Shown in pieces: positions 1 through 12,974 of a stretch of DNA of 64,000 nt (the stretch's first letter is position 1; each line of letters starts with the position of its first letter). The DNA comes from Acinetobacter pittii (GTDB lineage Bacteria; Pseudomonadota; Gammaproteobacteria; Pseudomonadales; Moraxellaceae), in the NCBI RefSeq assembly GCF_034064985.1, contig NZ_CP139249.1, forward strand, positions 2,728,001 to 2,792,000, in the 5' to 3' direction. The position numbers were made by a program, and so were the translations under genes. Under the pieces are notes generated by a model that saw only the letters and a program-made list of their open reading frames with translations, was not told the origin of the DNA and did no database searches.

Positions 1-72
1 GATTTATATGAAATTTTCGGCATTTATTAGCAATATTTAAGCTAAATAGAGTTGTAGTTTTTATTTTAAGCA

Positions 73-106
73 TAAAAAAAAGCCCCTACTTTCACAGGGG
101 CTTTTC
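73..106 (-). terminator. Terminator of tRNA-Ser
   Basis: On the minus strand an AGCCCCT/AGGGGCT stem is followed by an uninterrupted run of T, directly downstream of the tRNA-Ser gene. Confidence 0.8.
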
Positions 107-111
107 GAATT

Positions 112-201
112 TGGCGGAAGCGGTGAGATTCGAACTCACGGAGGACTCACACCCTCGTCGGTTTTCAAGACCGGTGCATTAAACCGCTCTGCCACGCTTC
201 C
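112..201 (-). tRNA. tRNA-Ser (anticodon UGA)
   Basis: On the minus strand this 90-nt stretch folds as a class II tRNA. The 5' GGAAGCG arm pairs with CGCTTCC, a long variable arm is present, and a GTTCGAATC T-loop and an encoded 3' CCA are visible. The anticodon loop reads CTTGAAA, giving UGA, so it decodes UCA-type serine codons. The long variable arm agrees with serine identity. A hairpin terminator follows immediately on the same strand. Confidence 0.96.
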
Positions 202-286
202 ATGTGCGTAAGAATACAAAGCTTATTCATTTTATTCAAGAAAAAAATCACCGCTTTGTGTTCAAGTGCATATTGTTTCATCAATT

Positions 287-2410
<2,124 letters not shown>

Positions 2411-2445
2411 TTATGGTCAATCCAGTAAAACAGCTCCTATTGCTT

Positions 2446-2781
2446 TTATTTAATGACGCTAATGAAATCTAACTCTTTCTCCCATTTATATAATAAAAAC
2501 AGCATAATCACGCCAAGAATGGTTCCAATAGGAAATGCAAAAAGTAAAAATATCGTTAGAAAAAGAGAAATATATCTAGAATTTTTTGTGCCATCTAAAA
2601 CTCTTTTAGCAGCGTATATATGGAGTCCAATAACTACCCCTTTTCCAATAATTCCACCAAGTAAATATGTAGGAATAGGGTCATTTAATGCCATGTAATG
2701 GTAAATCATATAAATCGCGTCGAGTACCGTGATCGCAGCCACAACATAGTGTGCACGTGATAAGCCAATATTTTTCTTCAT
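2446..2781 (-). CDS. Small three-span membrane protein, unknown function
   Basis: A 111-residue protein with three hydrophobic stretches: about residues 11-27, 40-58 and 70-97, the last broad and perhaps two close helices. It has basic loops and ends in a charged KWEKELDF tail. I do not recognise a named family. The start at 2781 (MKKNIGLS) is preferred because AGGA lies five bases before it, whereas the ATG at 2787 overlaps that ribosome binding site. It stands alone between fadH and the divergent argG. Probably an inner-membrane protein; no function can be inferred from context. Confidence 0.7.
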   Translation of the reverse strand: MKKNIGLSRAHYVVAAITVLDAIYMIYHYMALNDPIPTYLLGGIIGKGVVIGLHIYAAKRVLDGTKNSRYISLFLTIFLLFAFPIGTILGVIMLFLLYKWEKELDFISVIK

Positions 2782-2981
2782 ATTCATCCTGTTTTCTTTT
2801 TAAGTTATTAAAAGTCTTTTCTTATTTGGACAACCATACTTCATTTAACTCTTCTTATTCTATAAATAGCCTTATATTTTTTATCAAATTAAAACTTCAA
2901 ATCAGAACTAGTGAATTAATGCTTTTTTTGCGAAAAAAAGCACCATGAATAGTGCTACAATAGCCGCCATTCAGAATTCTC

Positions 2982-3006
2982 AAGACCGCCTATATGGGGT
3001 CTTTTT
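2982..3006 (+). terminator. Terminator-like hairpin in the argG leader
   Basis: AAGACC and GGTCTT pair around a short loop and run directly into TTTTT, 20 bp before the argG start. It sits downstream of a possible extended -10 element (TGCTACAAT at 2953-2961), so it would lie in the argG 5' leader rather than after a gene; the neighbouring upstream gene points the other way. It may be an attenuator, or the end of a tiny leader transcript. Confidence 0.45.
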
Positions 3007-3011
3007 CATAA

Positions 3012-4370
<1,359 letters not shown>

Positions 4371-4384
4371 TTTTCTTACTTAAT

Positions 4385-4414
4385 AAAAAAGCCACCGACA
4401 AAGGTGGCTTTTTT
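4385..4414. terminator. Bidirectional terminator argG / GGDEF gene
   Basis: AAAAAAGCCACC and GGTGGCTTTTTT form a stem with A and T runs on both sides, between two convergent genes. It can serve both. Confidence 0.9.
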
Positions 4415-4429
4415 ATTTTAAGTCTCTGT

Positions 4430-5692
4430 TTAAGCAGGTTCCACTACTTCTAGAGGCTGATAATAAATCTGGTTACGTCCAAGCTGTTTAGCCCGATACA
4501 AAGCTTGATCCGCAGCATGAATTAACTTTTCCTGATTTACTTTAAAACCTTCTGTATAAACAGTAAAACCTAAACTAATGGTGACCTGCTTAGAAACTAA
4601 AGATGCAGCATGAGGAATCGCTTGTCGCTCAATCGCTTTATAAATATTTGCAGCGACCGCATAAGCACCTTGTGCAGGTGTTTTCGGCAACAGCACGACA
4701 AACTCTTCTCCGCCATAACGGGCCACAAAATCAACATGGCGTATCGAATTTTTAATTGCAGAGGCAATAGATGAGATGACCTTATCGCCCATTTGATGCC
4801 CATAAAAATCGTTATAATTTTTAAAAAAATCGATATCAATAAATAAAACAGCCAATGGACGCTTTTCTTGCTTTGCGCGATAGTAAAAAAAGTCGAACAT
4901 CTCATCAAAAGTACGTCGATTTGAGATATTGGTCAGTGCATCCTGCTGACTTAAATGAAGCAACTCAGATGCCTCAATTCTTAAAATCTGTTCATTAAGT
5001 TCAGCAAGCTGGTTATTTAAAAAAAGACTTCTTTCTCTAGAGGTGAGCATCGTGCTAATTGAAAAACCTAAAATACAGCTTCCAAACAGCGCTCTTCCCA
5101 AAGCAATATAATCACAATTTGCTTGCAATAAAATCAGTAGAGAAAAAACACAAATCGCTGCGATCAAACCCACATAAAGCATATGCAGAGGCTTTATTCC
5201 GCTTAAAATAAACCCCAGCATATATAAGAAGGAAATTAGTAACATCGACTGGTTTTTAAGGGCGACATTTTCTACGCTAAGAAGCAGCATTGCATTGATA
5301 ATAATGGTCAGAAATACAATGCCACAGGCAGCGATATAAAAATATTCACTGAGGCCTTTAAACTTTGCAAAAACCCAAAATAGTAGTAGCGCACAAGCAA
5401 TATTCATTGCACTCAGTAAGCAATAGATGAAGTCCCAAGTAATATTAGGCACCCCGATTACCAAGTAGTCAGTTGGTAAAGCAAGTAAAATAAAAATAAG
5501 GTAGGTTAAAATGCCACTTGCTAAAAATTTTGAGATATTCTGTTTAGTTCGCTCAAGGTTTAGGCACCAGAATTTTTTTTCTAATTGATGTGGCAAAGGC
5601 GTATTGGCATAACGATGGGTATGTAGAGTTACCAAATATTCTATTTCTTCTTTTGCTTTGAGTAATTCATGTACATTTCCCCTATTCGCCAC
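4430..5692 (-). CDS. Membrane-anchored diguanylate cyclase (GGDEF)
   Basis: Predicted to make cyclic di-GMP from two GTP at the inner membrane. The 420-aa protein has a short cytoplasmic N-terminus, then about six to seven hydrophobic segments (roughly residues 55-225), a linker helix, and a C-terminal GGDEF domain (about 250-415). The active-site signature is intact as RYGGEEF, with the upstream DxD-type metal site in FIDIDFFKNYND. The product-inhibition I-site RxxD is also intact (RHVD five residues before GGEEF). No EAL or sensor domain of known type is seen, so the signal read by the membrane part is unknown. It stands alone, convergent with argG and divergent from pyrC. Confidence 0.9.
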   Translation of the reverse strand: MANRGNVHELLKAKEEIEYLVTLHTHRYANTPLPHQLEKKFWCLNLERTKQNISKFLASGILTYLIFILLALPTDYLVIGVPNITWDFIYCLLSAMNIACALLLFWVFAKFKGLSEYFYIAACGIVFLTIIINAMLLLSVENVALKNQSMLLISFLYMLGFILSGIKPLHMLYVGLIAAICVFSLLILLQANCDYIALGRALFGSCILGFSISTMLTSRERSLFLNNQLAELNEQILRIEASELLHLSQQDALTNISNRRTFDEMFDFFYYRAKQEKRPLAVLFIDIDFFKNYNDFYGHQMGDKVISSIASAIKNSIRHVDFVARYGGEEFVVLLPKTPAQGAYAVAANIYKAIERQAIPHAASLVSKQVTISLGFTVYTEGFKVNQEKLIHAADQALYRAKQLGRNQIYYQPLEVVEPA

Positions 5693-5841
5693 TACTTGAT
5701 TCCTGCTTCTTACACATTAACAAAATATAACATTATTTTTTAATGCGTCTGGCGCTTTATTTTGCCATTTGTCCGTAATTCTCGTTACCATTTTCACACT
5801 TTATCGATTATCATTTGTTTTATTTCGAAGTTTGAACTGCC

Positions 5842-6876
5842 TTGGACTCTATTACCCTGCTCCAGCCAGATGATTGGCATGCACATTTACGTGATGGTTT
5901 AGCATTAAAACGTACTGTACCTGATTTGGCCAAACAATTTGCTCGTGCGATCTGTATGCCAAACCTTGTTCCACCTGTAAAAACTGTGGAAGAAGCATTG
6001 GCTTACCGTGAACGTATTCTTGCACATGTTCCAGAAGGTCTTAATTTTGACCCGCGTATGGTGCTTTATTTTACTGATTTCACCTCACCAGACGAAGTTC
6101 GTAAAATTAAAGAATCTGGACATGTAAATGCTATTAAACTTTACCCAGCAGGCGCGACCACCAACTCTGATAACGGTGTAAGTGATATTCGTAAAGTTTA
6201 TGCAGTCATTGAGCAACTAGAAGAGCACCAAGTTCCGTTATTACTTCATGGTGAAGTGACTCATAACCATGTTGATATTTTTGACCGTGAAAAACGCTTC
6301 CTAGATGAAGTTTTATCACCGTTATTAAAACAGTTTCCAAAACTTAAAGTGGTACTTGAGCACATCACAACAAGCGATGCTGCACACTTTGTTTTAGAAC
6401 AAGATCGTAATGTCGCTGCAACAATCACGCCTCAGCATTTATTATTTAACCGTAATGATATGTTGGTGGGTGGTATTAAACCGCATTTCTATTGTTTACC
6501 AATTTTAAAGCGTCAAACTCACCAGACCACTTTGCTTGAAGTTGCAACGAGCGGTAACCCTAAATTTTTCTTGGGTACAGATAGCGCACCTCACTCGCAA
6601 AATGCAAAAGAAAATGCGTGTGGCTGTGCAGGCTGTTATAGTGCACCTAATGCAATTGAACTTTATGCTCAAGCATTTGATCAAGTGGGTAAATTAGAGC
6701 GCCTAGAAGGCTTTGCTAGCCACTTTGGTGCAGACTTCTACGGTCTACCACGTAATACTTCTACGATTACTTTGGTAAAAGAAGATAACCTCGTTCCAGA
6801 ATCTTTTGATTATTTAGATGATCAAAAAATCATCCCGCTGCATGCCGGGAAAACGCTGCAATGGAGAAAAGTGTGA
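5842..6876 (+). CDS. pyrC: Dihydroorotase
   Basis: Cyclises carbamoyl aspartate to dihydroorotate in pyrimidine synthesis. The 344-aa product is the short class II PyrC type. Zinc ligands are visible in [10 protein letters not shown] (His13, His15), with the carbamylated lysine in [12 protein letters not shown], the histidine in LLHGEVTH, and the catalytic Asp in GTDSAPHS. The reading frame is closed by a TGA just upstream of codon 1 and no ATG lies near the N-terminus, so translation must start at the TTG at 5842; this yields the usual family N-terminus. The gene overlaps the start of rnt by 16 bp, so the two are probably co-transcribed. Confidence 0.95.
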   Translation: MDSITLLQPDDWHAHLRDGLALKRTVPDLAKQFARAICMPNLVPPVKTVEEALAYRERILAHVPEGLNFDPRMVLYFTDFTSPDEVRKIKESGHVNAIKLYPAGATTNSDNGVSDIRKVYAVIEQLEEHQVPLLLHGEVTHNHVDIFDREKRFLDEVLSPLLKQFPKLKVVLEHITTSDAAHFVLEQDRNVAATITPQHLLFNRNDMLVGGIKPHFYCLPILKRQTHQTTLLEVATSGNPKFFLGTDSAPHSQNAKENACGCAGCYSAPNAIELYAQAFDQVGKLERLEGFASHFGADFYGLPRNTSTITLVKEDNLVPESFDYLDDQKIIPLHAGKTLQWRKV

Positions 6877-7523
6877 CACAAGAAACCTCTGTCCCGGTCA
6901 TTGGCCAACGTTTTCGTGGCTTCTTACCTGTTGTTGTTGACGTTGAAACGGCAGGTTTTAATGCCCAGACAGATGCATTGCTAGAAATTGCGTGCATTCC
7001 AATTGTGTATGATGCTCAGGGACAATTTGTCCCTGGTCCAGCATTTCATGCGCATATTAACCCATTTGAAGGGGCTAATCTCGACCGCCGTTCTCTAGAC
7101 TTTATTGGTATTGATCCATTCAATCCAATGCGTATGGCAATGGCTGAAGATGAGCGCACCGCATTACGCCGTATCTTTAAATCGGTGAATGAAGTCCGTA
7201 AACAGCAACATTGTACCCATGCAGTGCTAGTTGGTCATAATGCGCATTTTGATCTTGGCTTTTTACAAGCAGCAATTGCACGTACAAGCACAAAAAATCA
7301 AAATCCATTCCATAGCTTTTCAGTGATGGATACGGTTACTTTAAGTGCTGTTATGTTTGGACAAACTGTACTTGCGAAAGCGTGTATTCAAGCTGGAATT
7401 GAGTTCGATGGCAAAGAAGCACACTCTGCTTTGTACGATACTCAGAAGACTGCTGAACTGTTTTGCTATATTTTGAACAAACTGTCACCTTACCTCCTTG
7501 ACAGTTTGGTGGCGGCTTCTTAA
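6861..7523 (+). CDS. rnt: Ribonuclease T
   Basis: A 3'-to-5' exoribonuclease that trims tRNA CCA ends and the 3' ends of stable RNAs. The 220-aa product carries the DEDD exonuclease motifs: VVDVETAGF (Exo I), [12 protein letters not shown] (Exo II) and [14 protein letters not shown] (Exo III with His and Asp). It is close to E. coli RNase T in length (215 aa). The start is uncertain. ATG at 6861 overlaps pyrC by 16 bp; a GTG at 6873, with GGAG just upstream and a GTGA overlap with the pyrC stop, would give 216 aa and an N-terminus aligned with E. coli. A tRNA-Glu gene, a substrate class of this enzyme, follows 18 bp later. Confidence 0.93.
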   Translation: MEKSVTQETSVPVIGQRFRGFLPVVVDVETAGFNAQTDALLEIACIPIVYDAQGQFVPGPAFHAHINPFEGANLDRRSLDFIGIDPFNPMRMAMAEDERTALRRIFKSVNEVRKQQHCTHAVLVGHNAHFDLGFLQAAIARTSTKNQNPFHSFSVMDTVTLSAVMFGQTVLAKACIQAGIEFDGKEAHSALYDTQKTAELFCYILNKLSPYLLDSLVAAS

Positions 7524-7541
7524 GATACCGCCATCCTCAAC

Positions 7542-7617
7542 GTCCCTATCGTCTAGAGGCCTAGGACATCGCCCTTTCACGGCGGTAACCGGGGTTCGAA
7601 TCCCCGTAGGGACGCCA
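7542..7617 (+). tRNA. tRNA-Glu (anticodon UUC)
   Basis: A 76-nt cloverleaf: acceptor GTCCCTA pairs with TAGGGAC, the anticodon loop CTTTCAC reads UUC, the T-loop is GGTTCGAATCC, and the 3' CCA is encoded. It lies just after rnt and may be processed from that transcript. Confidence 0.97.
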
Positions 7618-7764
7618 TATTCTCTTCTTATAAAATTCCTTTCTATTTTATTTTTATATTTCTAATTTTCTGTATTTCCTAATAAAATACACTTGTACAC
7701 ATATATCAACAATCCAGTATTTCCTTTACATAGATTTACAATATAATAATTCTTATTTTTATAC

Positions 7765-7779
7765 TGATATTTATTATCA
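7765..7779 (+). promoter_or_regulatory. Fur box upstream of the TonB receptor gene
   Basis: TGATATTTATTATCA matches the 7-1-7 Fur consensus TGATAATnATTATCA at all but one defined position. It sits 13 bp before the ATG of the receptor gene, where Fe(II)-Fur would block transcription or initiation. The flanking AATAATTCTTATTT may be a second, weaker site. Confidence 0.75.
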
Positions 7780-7791
7780 ACAAGGTTTTAA

Positions 7792-9906
7792 ATGGATCTT
7801 AAGCTTCGCCTTCTCTCCCTGAGCATCGCTCAACTCTGCTGTATTTCAAGTGCTTTCGCAGAAACCAATGGTTCCTCAACGACGCTTGCTACCATTAAGA
7901 TTAAAGCCCAACAAGCTGCCGACCAAGCCTATAAAGTCGATAGCTCAACTAGCGCAACACGTAGCGAAGTCGCATTAAAAGATACGCCACAATCTGTCAG
8001 CGTGGTGACTCAAAAAGTAATTGAAGATATTGGTGCGACACGTTTAATCGAAGCGCTTGATTTGGCTGGCGGCGTTACTCGTGCTAATAACTTTGGTGGC
8101 CAAGGCTTAACAGGGTTTAACCTTCGTGGTTTCACCAGCGGTGAGTTTTACCGTAATGGATTCCCGATTAACCGTGGTTATCCAAATGCGCCAGATAGCA
8201 ATACTATTGAACGTGTAGACGTTTTACGTGGTCCCTCTTCTAGCTTATATGGCCGTGGTGATCCAGGTGGTACGTTTAATCTAATTTCTAAAACACCGAA
8301 GTCTGAGCAACAAACCATTTTAGGTGCCCAGCTTAGCAGTGAAGGTTTATATCGTACTACTATAGACACTACAGGCACTATTCCAAATGCAGAAAACATT
8401 GGTTATCGCCTCAATGTGATTGCAGAAGGTGGTGATAGTTACCGCGATCATGTCGAGTCCAAACGATATGGAATTGCACCAGTCATCCAATGGCAAGCTT
8501 CTGATGCAACCAAAGTTACTTTTGAAGCAGATATATTACGAAATCAGCATCCACTTGATCGTGGCCAAACACGCTATGGAGGTCAGAAATCATTTAACAG
8601 TTCACCCGAAACCTATTTATGGGAAACAGGTAAATACAACAACCGACTCTATAATGATAATGACATGACTCAATTACGAGTCGAACACGACTTTGGAAAT
8701 GACTGGAAGCTTAATGCTGGTGTGCAATATTTAAATGGCAAATTGTATGGCTATGCAGTAGAAGCAAATGGCATTCAAAATGACGGCGAAACTTTAGGCC
8801 GGAATTACAACTATCGCGAATTAAAATGGCAAGATACAGACGCCCAAATTAATCTAACAGGTAATTTCCAGCTTTTAGGATTAGCACATACCTTAGTGAC
8901 TGGGCTTGAATATGAAAATTATGATTATAAGTCATACATTATTCGCTCAAGCGAAGATATCGATAGCTACCTTATTAATATTTATAATCCGGTTTTAGGG
9001 CAACCACTACCTGAACTTAATACAGTTACTACACATGACCGTGAAAACTTAAAAACAACAGCCGTTTTTGTACAAGATCAAATCGAATTAAATGAACGTT
9101 TAAGTGCACTATTAGGTTTACGTTTTGAGCACTATGAACATGACTATCAGGATTTGCGCCCGAGTAAACCCAATTGGAACACTAGTCATGATGCATTTAT
9201 TCCACGTTTAGGTTTAGTTTATAAAGCCAGTGATGACCTTTCACTCTATGGTAATGCTGCAAAATCTTTTAAACCAAATACTGGTGGAAGTCATAGTGGC
9301 GAAGGTTTTGATCCAGAAGAAGGTATAGCTTACGAGTTAGGATTTAAATGGTTAGCTCTCAATAATATGCTTTCAGTCGACTCAGCTATTTTCTATGCTA
9401 ATAAAGAAAACGTTTTAACAAATGATCCTTTATTCTCAAATTATAAAGTGGCTGCTGGTGAAGTTCGTAGCCAAGGCATTGAGCTAAACGTTGCGGGACA
9501 AATTACTCCAGCTTGGAAAATTATTGGCGGATATGCCTATACAGATGCGGAAGTAACTAAAGACAATACTTTGCAAAAAGGAACCGCTTTAGCCAATATT
9601 CCAAAGAATAGTTTTAATCTTTTAAATATCTATGAATTTCAGGACGGTCCTTTACAAGGCTTAGGTCTAGGCATCAATCAAAAATACATTGATAAACGTG
9701 CAGGACAAACAGCTAATAGTACTTACACCATGAAAGGTTATGCAGTTACAGATTTAGTTTCTTATTATCAGGCAACACCAAAACTTCGTCTTAACTTAGA
9801 TGTGAAGAATATTTTTGATAAAGTTTATGATGAAAGTGCTTTTCGTTCCTATGCTTATCCGGGTGAATCACGTACGGTTCAATTGGGTATGAGCTATATG
9901 TTCTAA
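7792..9906 (+). CDS. TonB-dependent siderophore receptor
   Basis: An outer-membrane gated porin for a ferric siderophore, powered by TonB-ExbBD. The 704-aa protein has a signal peptide ending in SSAFA (about residue 24), then a plug domain (about 60-170) with KDTPQSVSVVT and IERVDVLRGPSSSLYGRGDPGG. A 22-strand-type barrel closes with the aromatic terminus LGMSYMF. The plug resembles the FhuE/FpvA/ferrichrome-pyoverdine class rather than the enterobactin or vitamin B12 class, but the ligand cannot be named. It is iron-regulated by inference from the Fur box directly upstream. No siderophore synthesis or inner-membrane ABC genes lie beside it, so it probably takes up a xenosiderophore or works with distant partners. 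Confidence 0.92.
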   Translation: MDLKLRLLSLSIAQLCCISSAFAETNGSSTTLATIKIKAQQAADQAYKVDSSTSATRSEVALKDTPQSVSVVTQKVIEDIGATRLIEALDLAGGVTRANNFGGQGLTGFNLRGFTSGEFYRNGFPINRGYPNAPDSNTIERVDVLRGPSSSLYGRGDPGGTFNLISKTPKSEQQTILGAQLSSEGLYRTTIDTTGTIPNAENIGYRLNVIAEGGDSYRDHVESKRYGIAPVIQWQASDATKVTFEADILRNQHPLDRGQTRYGGQKSFNSSPETYLWETGKYNNRLYNDNDMTQLRVEHDFGNDWKLNAGVQYLNGKLYGYAVEANGIQNDGETLGRNYNYRELKWQDTDAQINLTGNFQLLGLAHTLVTGLEYENYDYKSYIIRSSEDIDSYLINIYNPVLGQPLPELNTVTTHDRENLKTTAVFVQDQIELNERLSALLGLRFEHYEHDYQDLRPSKPNWNTSHDAFIPRLGLVYKASDDLSLYGNAAKSFKPNTGGSHSGEGFDPEEGIAYELGFKWLALNNMLSVDSAIFYANKENVLTNDPLFSNYKVAAGEVRSQGIELNVAGQITPAWKIIGGYAYTDAEVTKDNTLQKGTALANIPKNSFNLLNIYEFQDGPLQGLGLGINQKYIDKRAGQTANSTYTMKGYAVTDLVSYYQATPKLRLNLDVKNIFDKVYDESAFRSYAYPGESRTVQLGMSYMF

Positions 9907-9911
9907 AACAA

Positions 9912-9942
9912 ATGCGCCATTTTCAATTGTTGAAATGGCGCA
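9912..9942. terminator. Hairpin between convergent receptor and OYE genes
   Basis: ATGCGCCATTT...AAATGGCGCAT forms a strong, nearly perfect stem with one extra T, placed between two convergent stop codons. It lacks a long T run, so termination may be weak, but position and stability suggest a shared transcript end. Confidence 0.6.
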
Positions 9943-9948
9943 TCTGGT

Positions 9949-11193
9949 TTACGCAGACTTACGTGAATTCACTTGTCCTTGAATCACCGCTTTAATATTG
10001 CCTTTGGCATAATTTAAAAACACCACTAGTGGTGAAAGTTTTGGATTTGGTTTTTTACCCTTACCAATGGTTTTAAATTGAGCGGCATACCAAATAATTT
10101 CCATAATTGCCATTTTATCGACAAAAGGTAAACCTGTTTTAATCGGCTTTACGGCATAACGCACGTCTTGCCCTGCAATTAAACGTTCTGTTAAATCAGT
10201 TTCCACAGCAAATGGACGAGCAATACCAATAAAGTCACATGTTCCACTTTCAAGTGCAGCGTTCATGCCTTCTACAGTACGAAAACCGCCTGTCACCATA
10301 AGTTTACACTTAACATGCTGGCGAATTTTTTCAGCAAAATCTAAAAAGTATGCTTCACGTGCAATCGTACTTGCTTTACGTTTGTCAGCCTTAGCTCCAG
10401 CCATTGCTGGTGCCTCATAAGTTCCACCTGAAATTTCAATTAAATCAATACCAGCTTCATCCACTGCTTTAAACACTGAAATCACGTCTTCTTCGCTAAT
10501 ACCACCACGCTGGAAATCAGCCGAGTTAAGCTTCACTGAAATGATAAAATTATCTGAAGTCGCTTCACGTACCGCTTTATAAACTTCTAGTAAAAAACGA
10601 GTACGATTCTCAACTGAACCGCCCCACTGATCTGTACGCTTATTGGTTAATGGCGATAAAAACTGGCTAATTAAATAACCATGTGCGCCGTGTAATTGCA
10701 CCCCTTCAAAACCTGCTTTTTCACAGATTTGAGCTGATGTGGCAAAGCGTTTAATAATATCTAGAATCTCTTCATGAGTAAGTTCACGTGGTGTTCCAAA
10801 CATGGTTGCTAATGCTGGACTAAAAGGTACTGCTGATGGTGCTACGGTTTCTTTATTTAAACCTTTTGGACACTGGCGACCTGGATGCGATAATTGAATC
10901 AACTGAACCATGCCATATTTTTTACCTAATGCCGCCCACTCTTTTAAGCGCTCTAGGTCACGTTCAGTTTCAATAACTACAACACCTGGTTCATTTTTTG
11001 CTCCGGCATTTACCATGACATTACCCGTAATTGCACAGCCAAGCTCACCTTTTGCCCATGCACCATATAGACCCAAATGTAAGTCATTTGGTTGGCCTTC
11101 ATAATTTGCAAGCGCTTCACTCATTGCGCCTTTAATAATTCGATTTTTAAAGGTGGTATTACGAATTGTGATGGGTTGAGCAATCTGGTTCAT
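9949..11193 (-). CDS. Old-yellow-enzyme family NADH:flavin oxidoreductase
   Basis: A 414-aa single-domain FMN TIM barrel of the OYE family. Visible are the N-terminal FKNRIIKGAMSEALA, the substrate-site HxxH-type region GVQLHGAHGYLISQFLSP, the arginine and tryptophan in NKRTDQWGGSVENRTRF, and the C-terminal phosphate-binding FIGIARPFA. Such enzymes reduce activated C=C bonds or nitro groups with NAD(P)H. The length exceeds small OYEs by a C-terminal helical tail (about 350-414) ending in basic residues. It lacks the 4Fe-4S and FAD half of FadH, so it is not a dienoyl-CoA reductase of that type. The physiological substrate is unknown. It shares a 16-bp upstream motif with fadH. Confidence 0.85.
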   Translation of the reverse strand: MNQIAQPITIRNTTFKNRIIKGAMSEALANYEGQPNDLHLGLYGAWAKGELGCAITGNVMVNAGAKNEPGVVVIETERDLERLKEWAALGKKYGMVQLIQLSHPGRQCPKGLNKETVAPSAVPFSPALATMFGTPRELTHEEILDIIKRFATSAQICEKAGFEGVQLHGAHGYLISQFLSPLTNKRTDQWGGSVENRTRFLLEVYKAVREATSDNFIISVKLNSADFQRGGISEEDVISVFKAVDEAGIDLIEISGGTYEAPAMAGAKADKRKASTIAREAYFLDFAEKIRQHVKCKLMVTGGFRTVEGMNAALESGTCDFIGIARPFAVETDLTERLIAGQDVRYAVKPIKTGLPFVDKMAIMEIIWYAAQFKTIGKGKKPNPKLSPLVVFLNYAKGNIKAVIQGQVNSRKSA

Positions 11194-11313
11194 GGTTAAC
11201 CTCTTTTTTTGATTTTTAGAGCAATTACTCTAATTTAAATAAGTTATTGTGCATGTCAAGGCATAATCGATAACTGACAATAGCACATGTCAATTTTAAA
11301 GAATATAAAAATA

Positions 11314-11329
11314 TGCAACTTTTTGCATA
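11314..11329. promoter_or_regulatory. Candidate operator upstream of the OYE gene
   Basis: TGCAACTTTTTGCATA matches the fadH upstream element at 15 of 16 positions. It lies about 120 bp before the OYE start in an AT-rich gap (11194-11381) that also contains a direct repeat CATGTCAA at 11252-11259 and 11286-11293. Function is inferred only from recurrence. Confidence 0.35.
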
Positions 11330-11381
11330 AAATAAAAATTTTAATTATTTTATTAAAAAACAAGTAATTAAGATCTTTATT

Positions 11382-12974
11382 TTAAAAAGATGCTCTAATT
11401 AACTGTCTGGTATATTCAGTCTGAGGCTTAGAAAATAGAAGTTCAGTTTCCTGATATTCAACAACTTTGGCATGACGTAATACCATCACTTTATGGCACA
11501 GTGCTTTCACTATATTGAGATCATGACTAATAAAAATATAACTTAACTGCTCGCTTTGCTGTAATTGTCGCAACAACTTGATCATGGCTTTTTGCGTGGT
11601 CCGATCTAAGGCAGAGGTAGGTTCATCCAAAATTAAAAGTTTAGGCTGAACCACTAAAGCTCTAGCTAAGGCCACACGTTGACGTTGGCCACCTGAAAGC
11701 TCATGAGGATAACGGTGTTGAAAATCTTCAGCCAATTCAACTTTTACCAATACAGATTCAACTTGCTGTTTGATCTCGTTATCAGCTACTGCTTTCACTT
11801 TCAATCCTTCAGCAATAATCTGCCCTACTGTCATACGCGGGTTTAAACTTCCAAATGGGTCTTGGAATACAAGTTGAAAATCAGATCTCATCAAACGTAG
11901 GACTTTGCGCTGTAGCTGATTCAAATCTTGCCCTAAAAAAACAATCTGCCCTTCACTTTTAATAAGTCGGACCAAAGCCATCGCCAGAGATGACTTACCC
12001 GCACCACTTTCACCAACCAACCCAAGCGATTCACCTTGAGCAAGATCAAAACTCAAATCTTCTATTGCGGTGAAATACCCTTGAATGCGATTTAAAATTC
12101 CTTTTCTTATAGGAAACTGCACGCTAAGCTGTCGAACTGATAAAACATTCTGTTGAGCGGGTCTAGACTCTACTTTTCCAAAATCATGATCTAATAATTG
12201 TGCTGTATAACTTGTTTTAGGGTTTGTAAAAATTTGGCTCAGTTCACCTTGCTCTACTACACACCCACTTTGCAATACAATAAGTTTTTCAGCATAGCGA
12301 TACACTAAATTGAGGTCATGGCTAATTAAAATAAGTGCCATTCCATATTTTGCTTGCAAAGATTTTAATAGCTCTAAAATTTGTATCTGCAAAACCACAT
12401 CCAACGCAGTAGTAGGTTCATCAGCAATCAAAATTTTAGGCCGAAGCGCCAATATCATCGCGATCATGACACGTTGTTTTTGTCCACCAGAGAGTTCATT
12501 TGGATAGCGTTTTAAAATTTGTTCTGGTTCAACAATTCCCACATCTTTTAGTAGCTCAACTATTTTCTTTTGGACCTCAATTTTTGAAAAACCTGATAAA
12601 AGAAGATTTTCCCCTATAATTTTTTCAACCCGATGTAACGGATTTAACGCAGTAGCAGGCTCCTGAAAAATCATAGCGATTTGTCGACCGCGTAAATTTG
12701 ATTGAGCTCTTTCATCTAGCTCAAGCATATTTTGTGAATCAATCCAGACCTGACCCGTTATTTCTAATTTTTCTTGTAGCAAACCCATTATTGCTAAGCA
12801 ACTCATCGATTTACCAGAACCACTTTCGCCCACAATAGCGAGTGTTTCCCCTTCGCTTAAGTAAAAATTCAGATCTTCCAATAAAACCTTTTGGTCTTTG
12901 GTTTGAACTGAAAGCTGCTCTACTTTTAATAATGCTAAAGCGGGATTTAAATTATTTTCTTGGGTCAAAAGCAT
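11382..12974 (-). CDS. yejF: Peptide ABC importer ATPase, two fused ATP-binding domains (YejF-like)
   Basis: Energises the YejABE importer at the cytoplasmic face. The 530-aa protein holds two complete ABC cassettes. The first has Walker A GESGSGKS, signature LSGGQKQR and Walker B ILIADEPTTALD. The second has Walker A GESGAGKS, signature LSGGQRQR and LLILDEPTSALD. Both carry the H-loop ISHDLN. The fused arrangement is typical of YejF and distinguishes it from separate DppD/DppF subunits. The start at 12974 (ATG after GGGAGG) overlaps the yejE stop by 23 bp, implying translational coupling; an upstream TTG at 12992 is less likely. Last gene of a leftward operon. Confidence 0.92.
   Translation of the reverse strand: MLLTQENNLNPALALLKVEQLSVQTKDQKVLLEDLNFYLSEGETLAIVGESGSGKSMSCLAIMGLLQEKLEITGQVWIDSQNMLELDERAQSNLRGRQIAMIFQEPATALNPLHRVEKIIGENLLLSGFSKIEVQKKIVELLKDVGIVEPEQILKRYPNELSGGQKQRVMIAMILALRPKILIADEPTTALDVVLQIQILELLKSLQAKYGMALILISHDLNLVYRYAEKLIVLQSGCVVEQGELSQIFTNPKTSYTAQLLDHDFGKVESRPAQQNVLSVRQLSVQFPIRKGILNRIQGYFTAIEDLSFDLAQGESLGLVGESGAGKSSLAMALVRLIKSEGQIVFLGQDLNQLQRKVLRLMRSDFQLVFQDPFGSLNPRMTVGQIIAEGLKVKAVADNEIKQQVESVLVKVELAEDFQHRYPHELSGGQRQRVALARALVVQPKLLILDEPTSALDRTTQKAMIKLLRQLQQSEQLSYIFISHDLNIVKALCHKVMVLRHAKVVEYQETELLFSKPQTEYTRQLIRASF

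Noticed and set aside
2751..2948. 65-codon open frame on the + strand before argG
   Set aside because: It overlaps the start of the leftward membrane-protein gene antisense, has Ser/Phe/Leu-rich random composition, and has no ribosome binding site.
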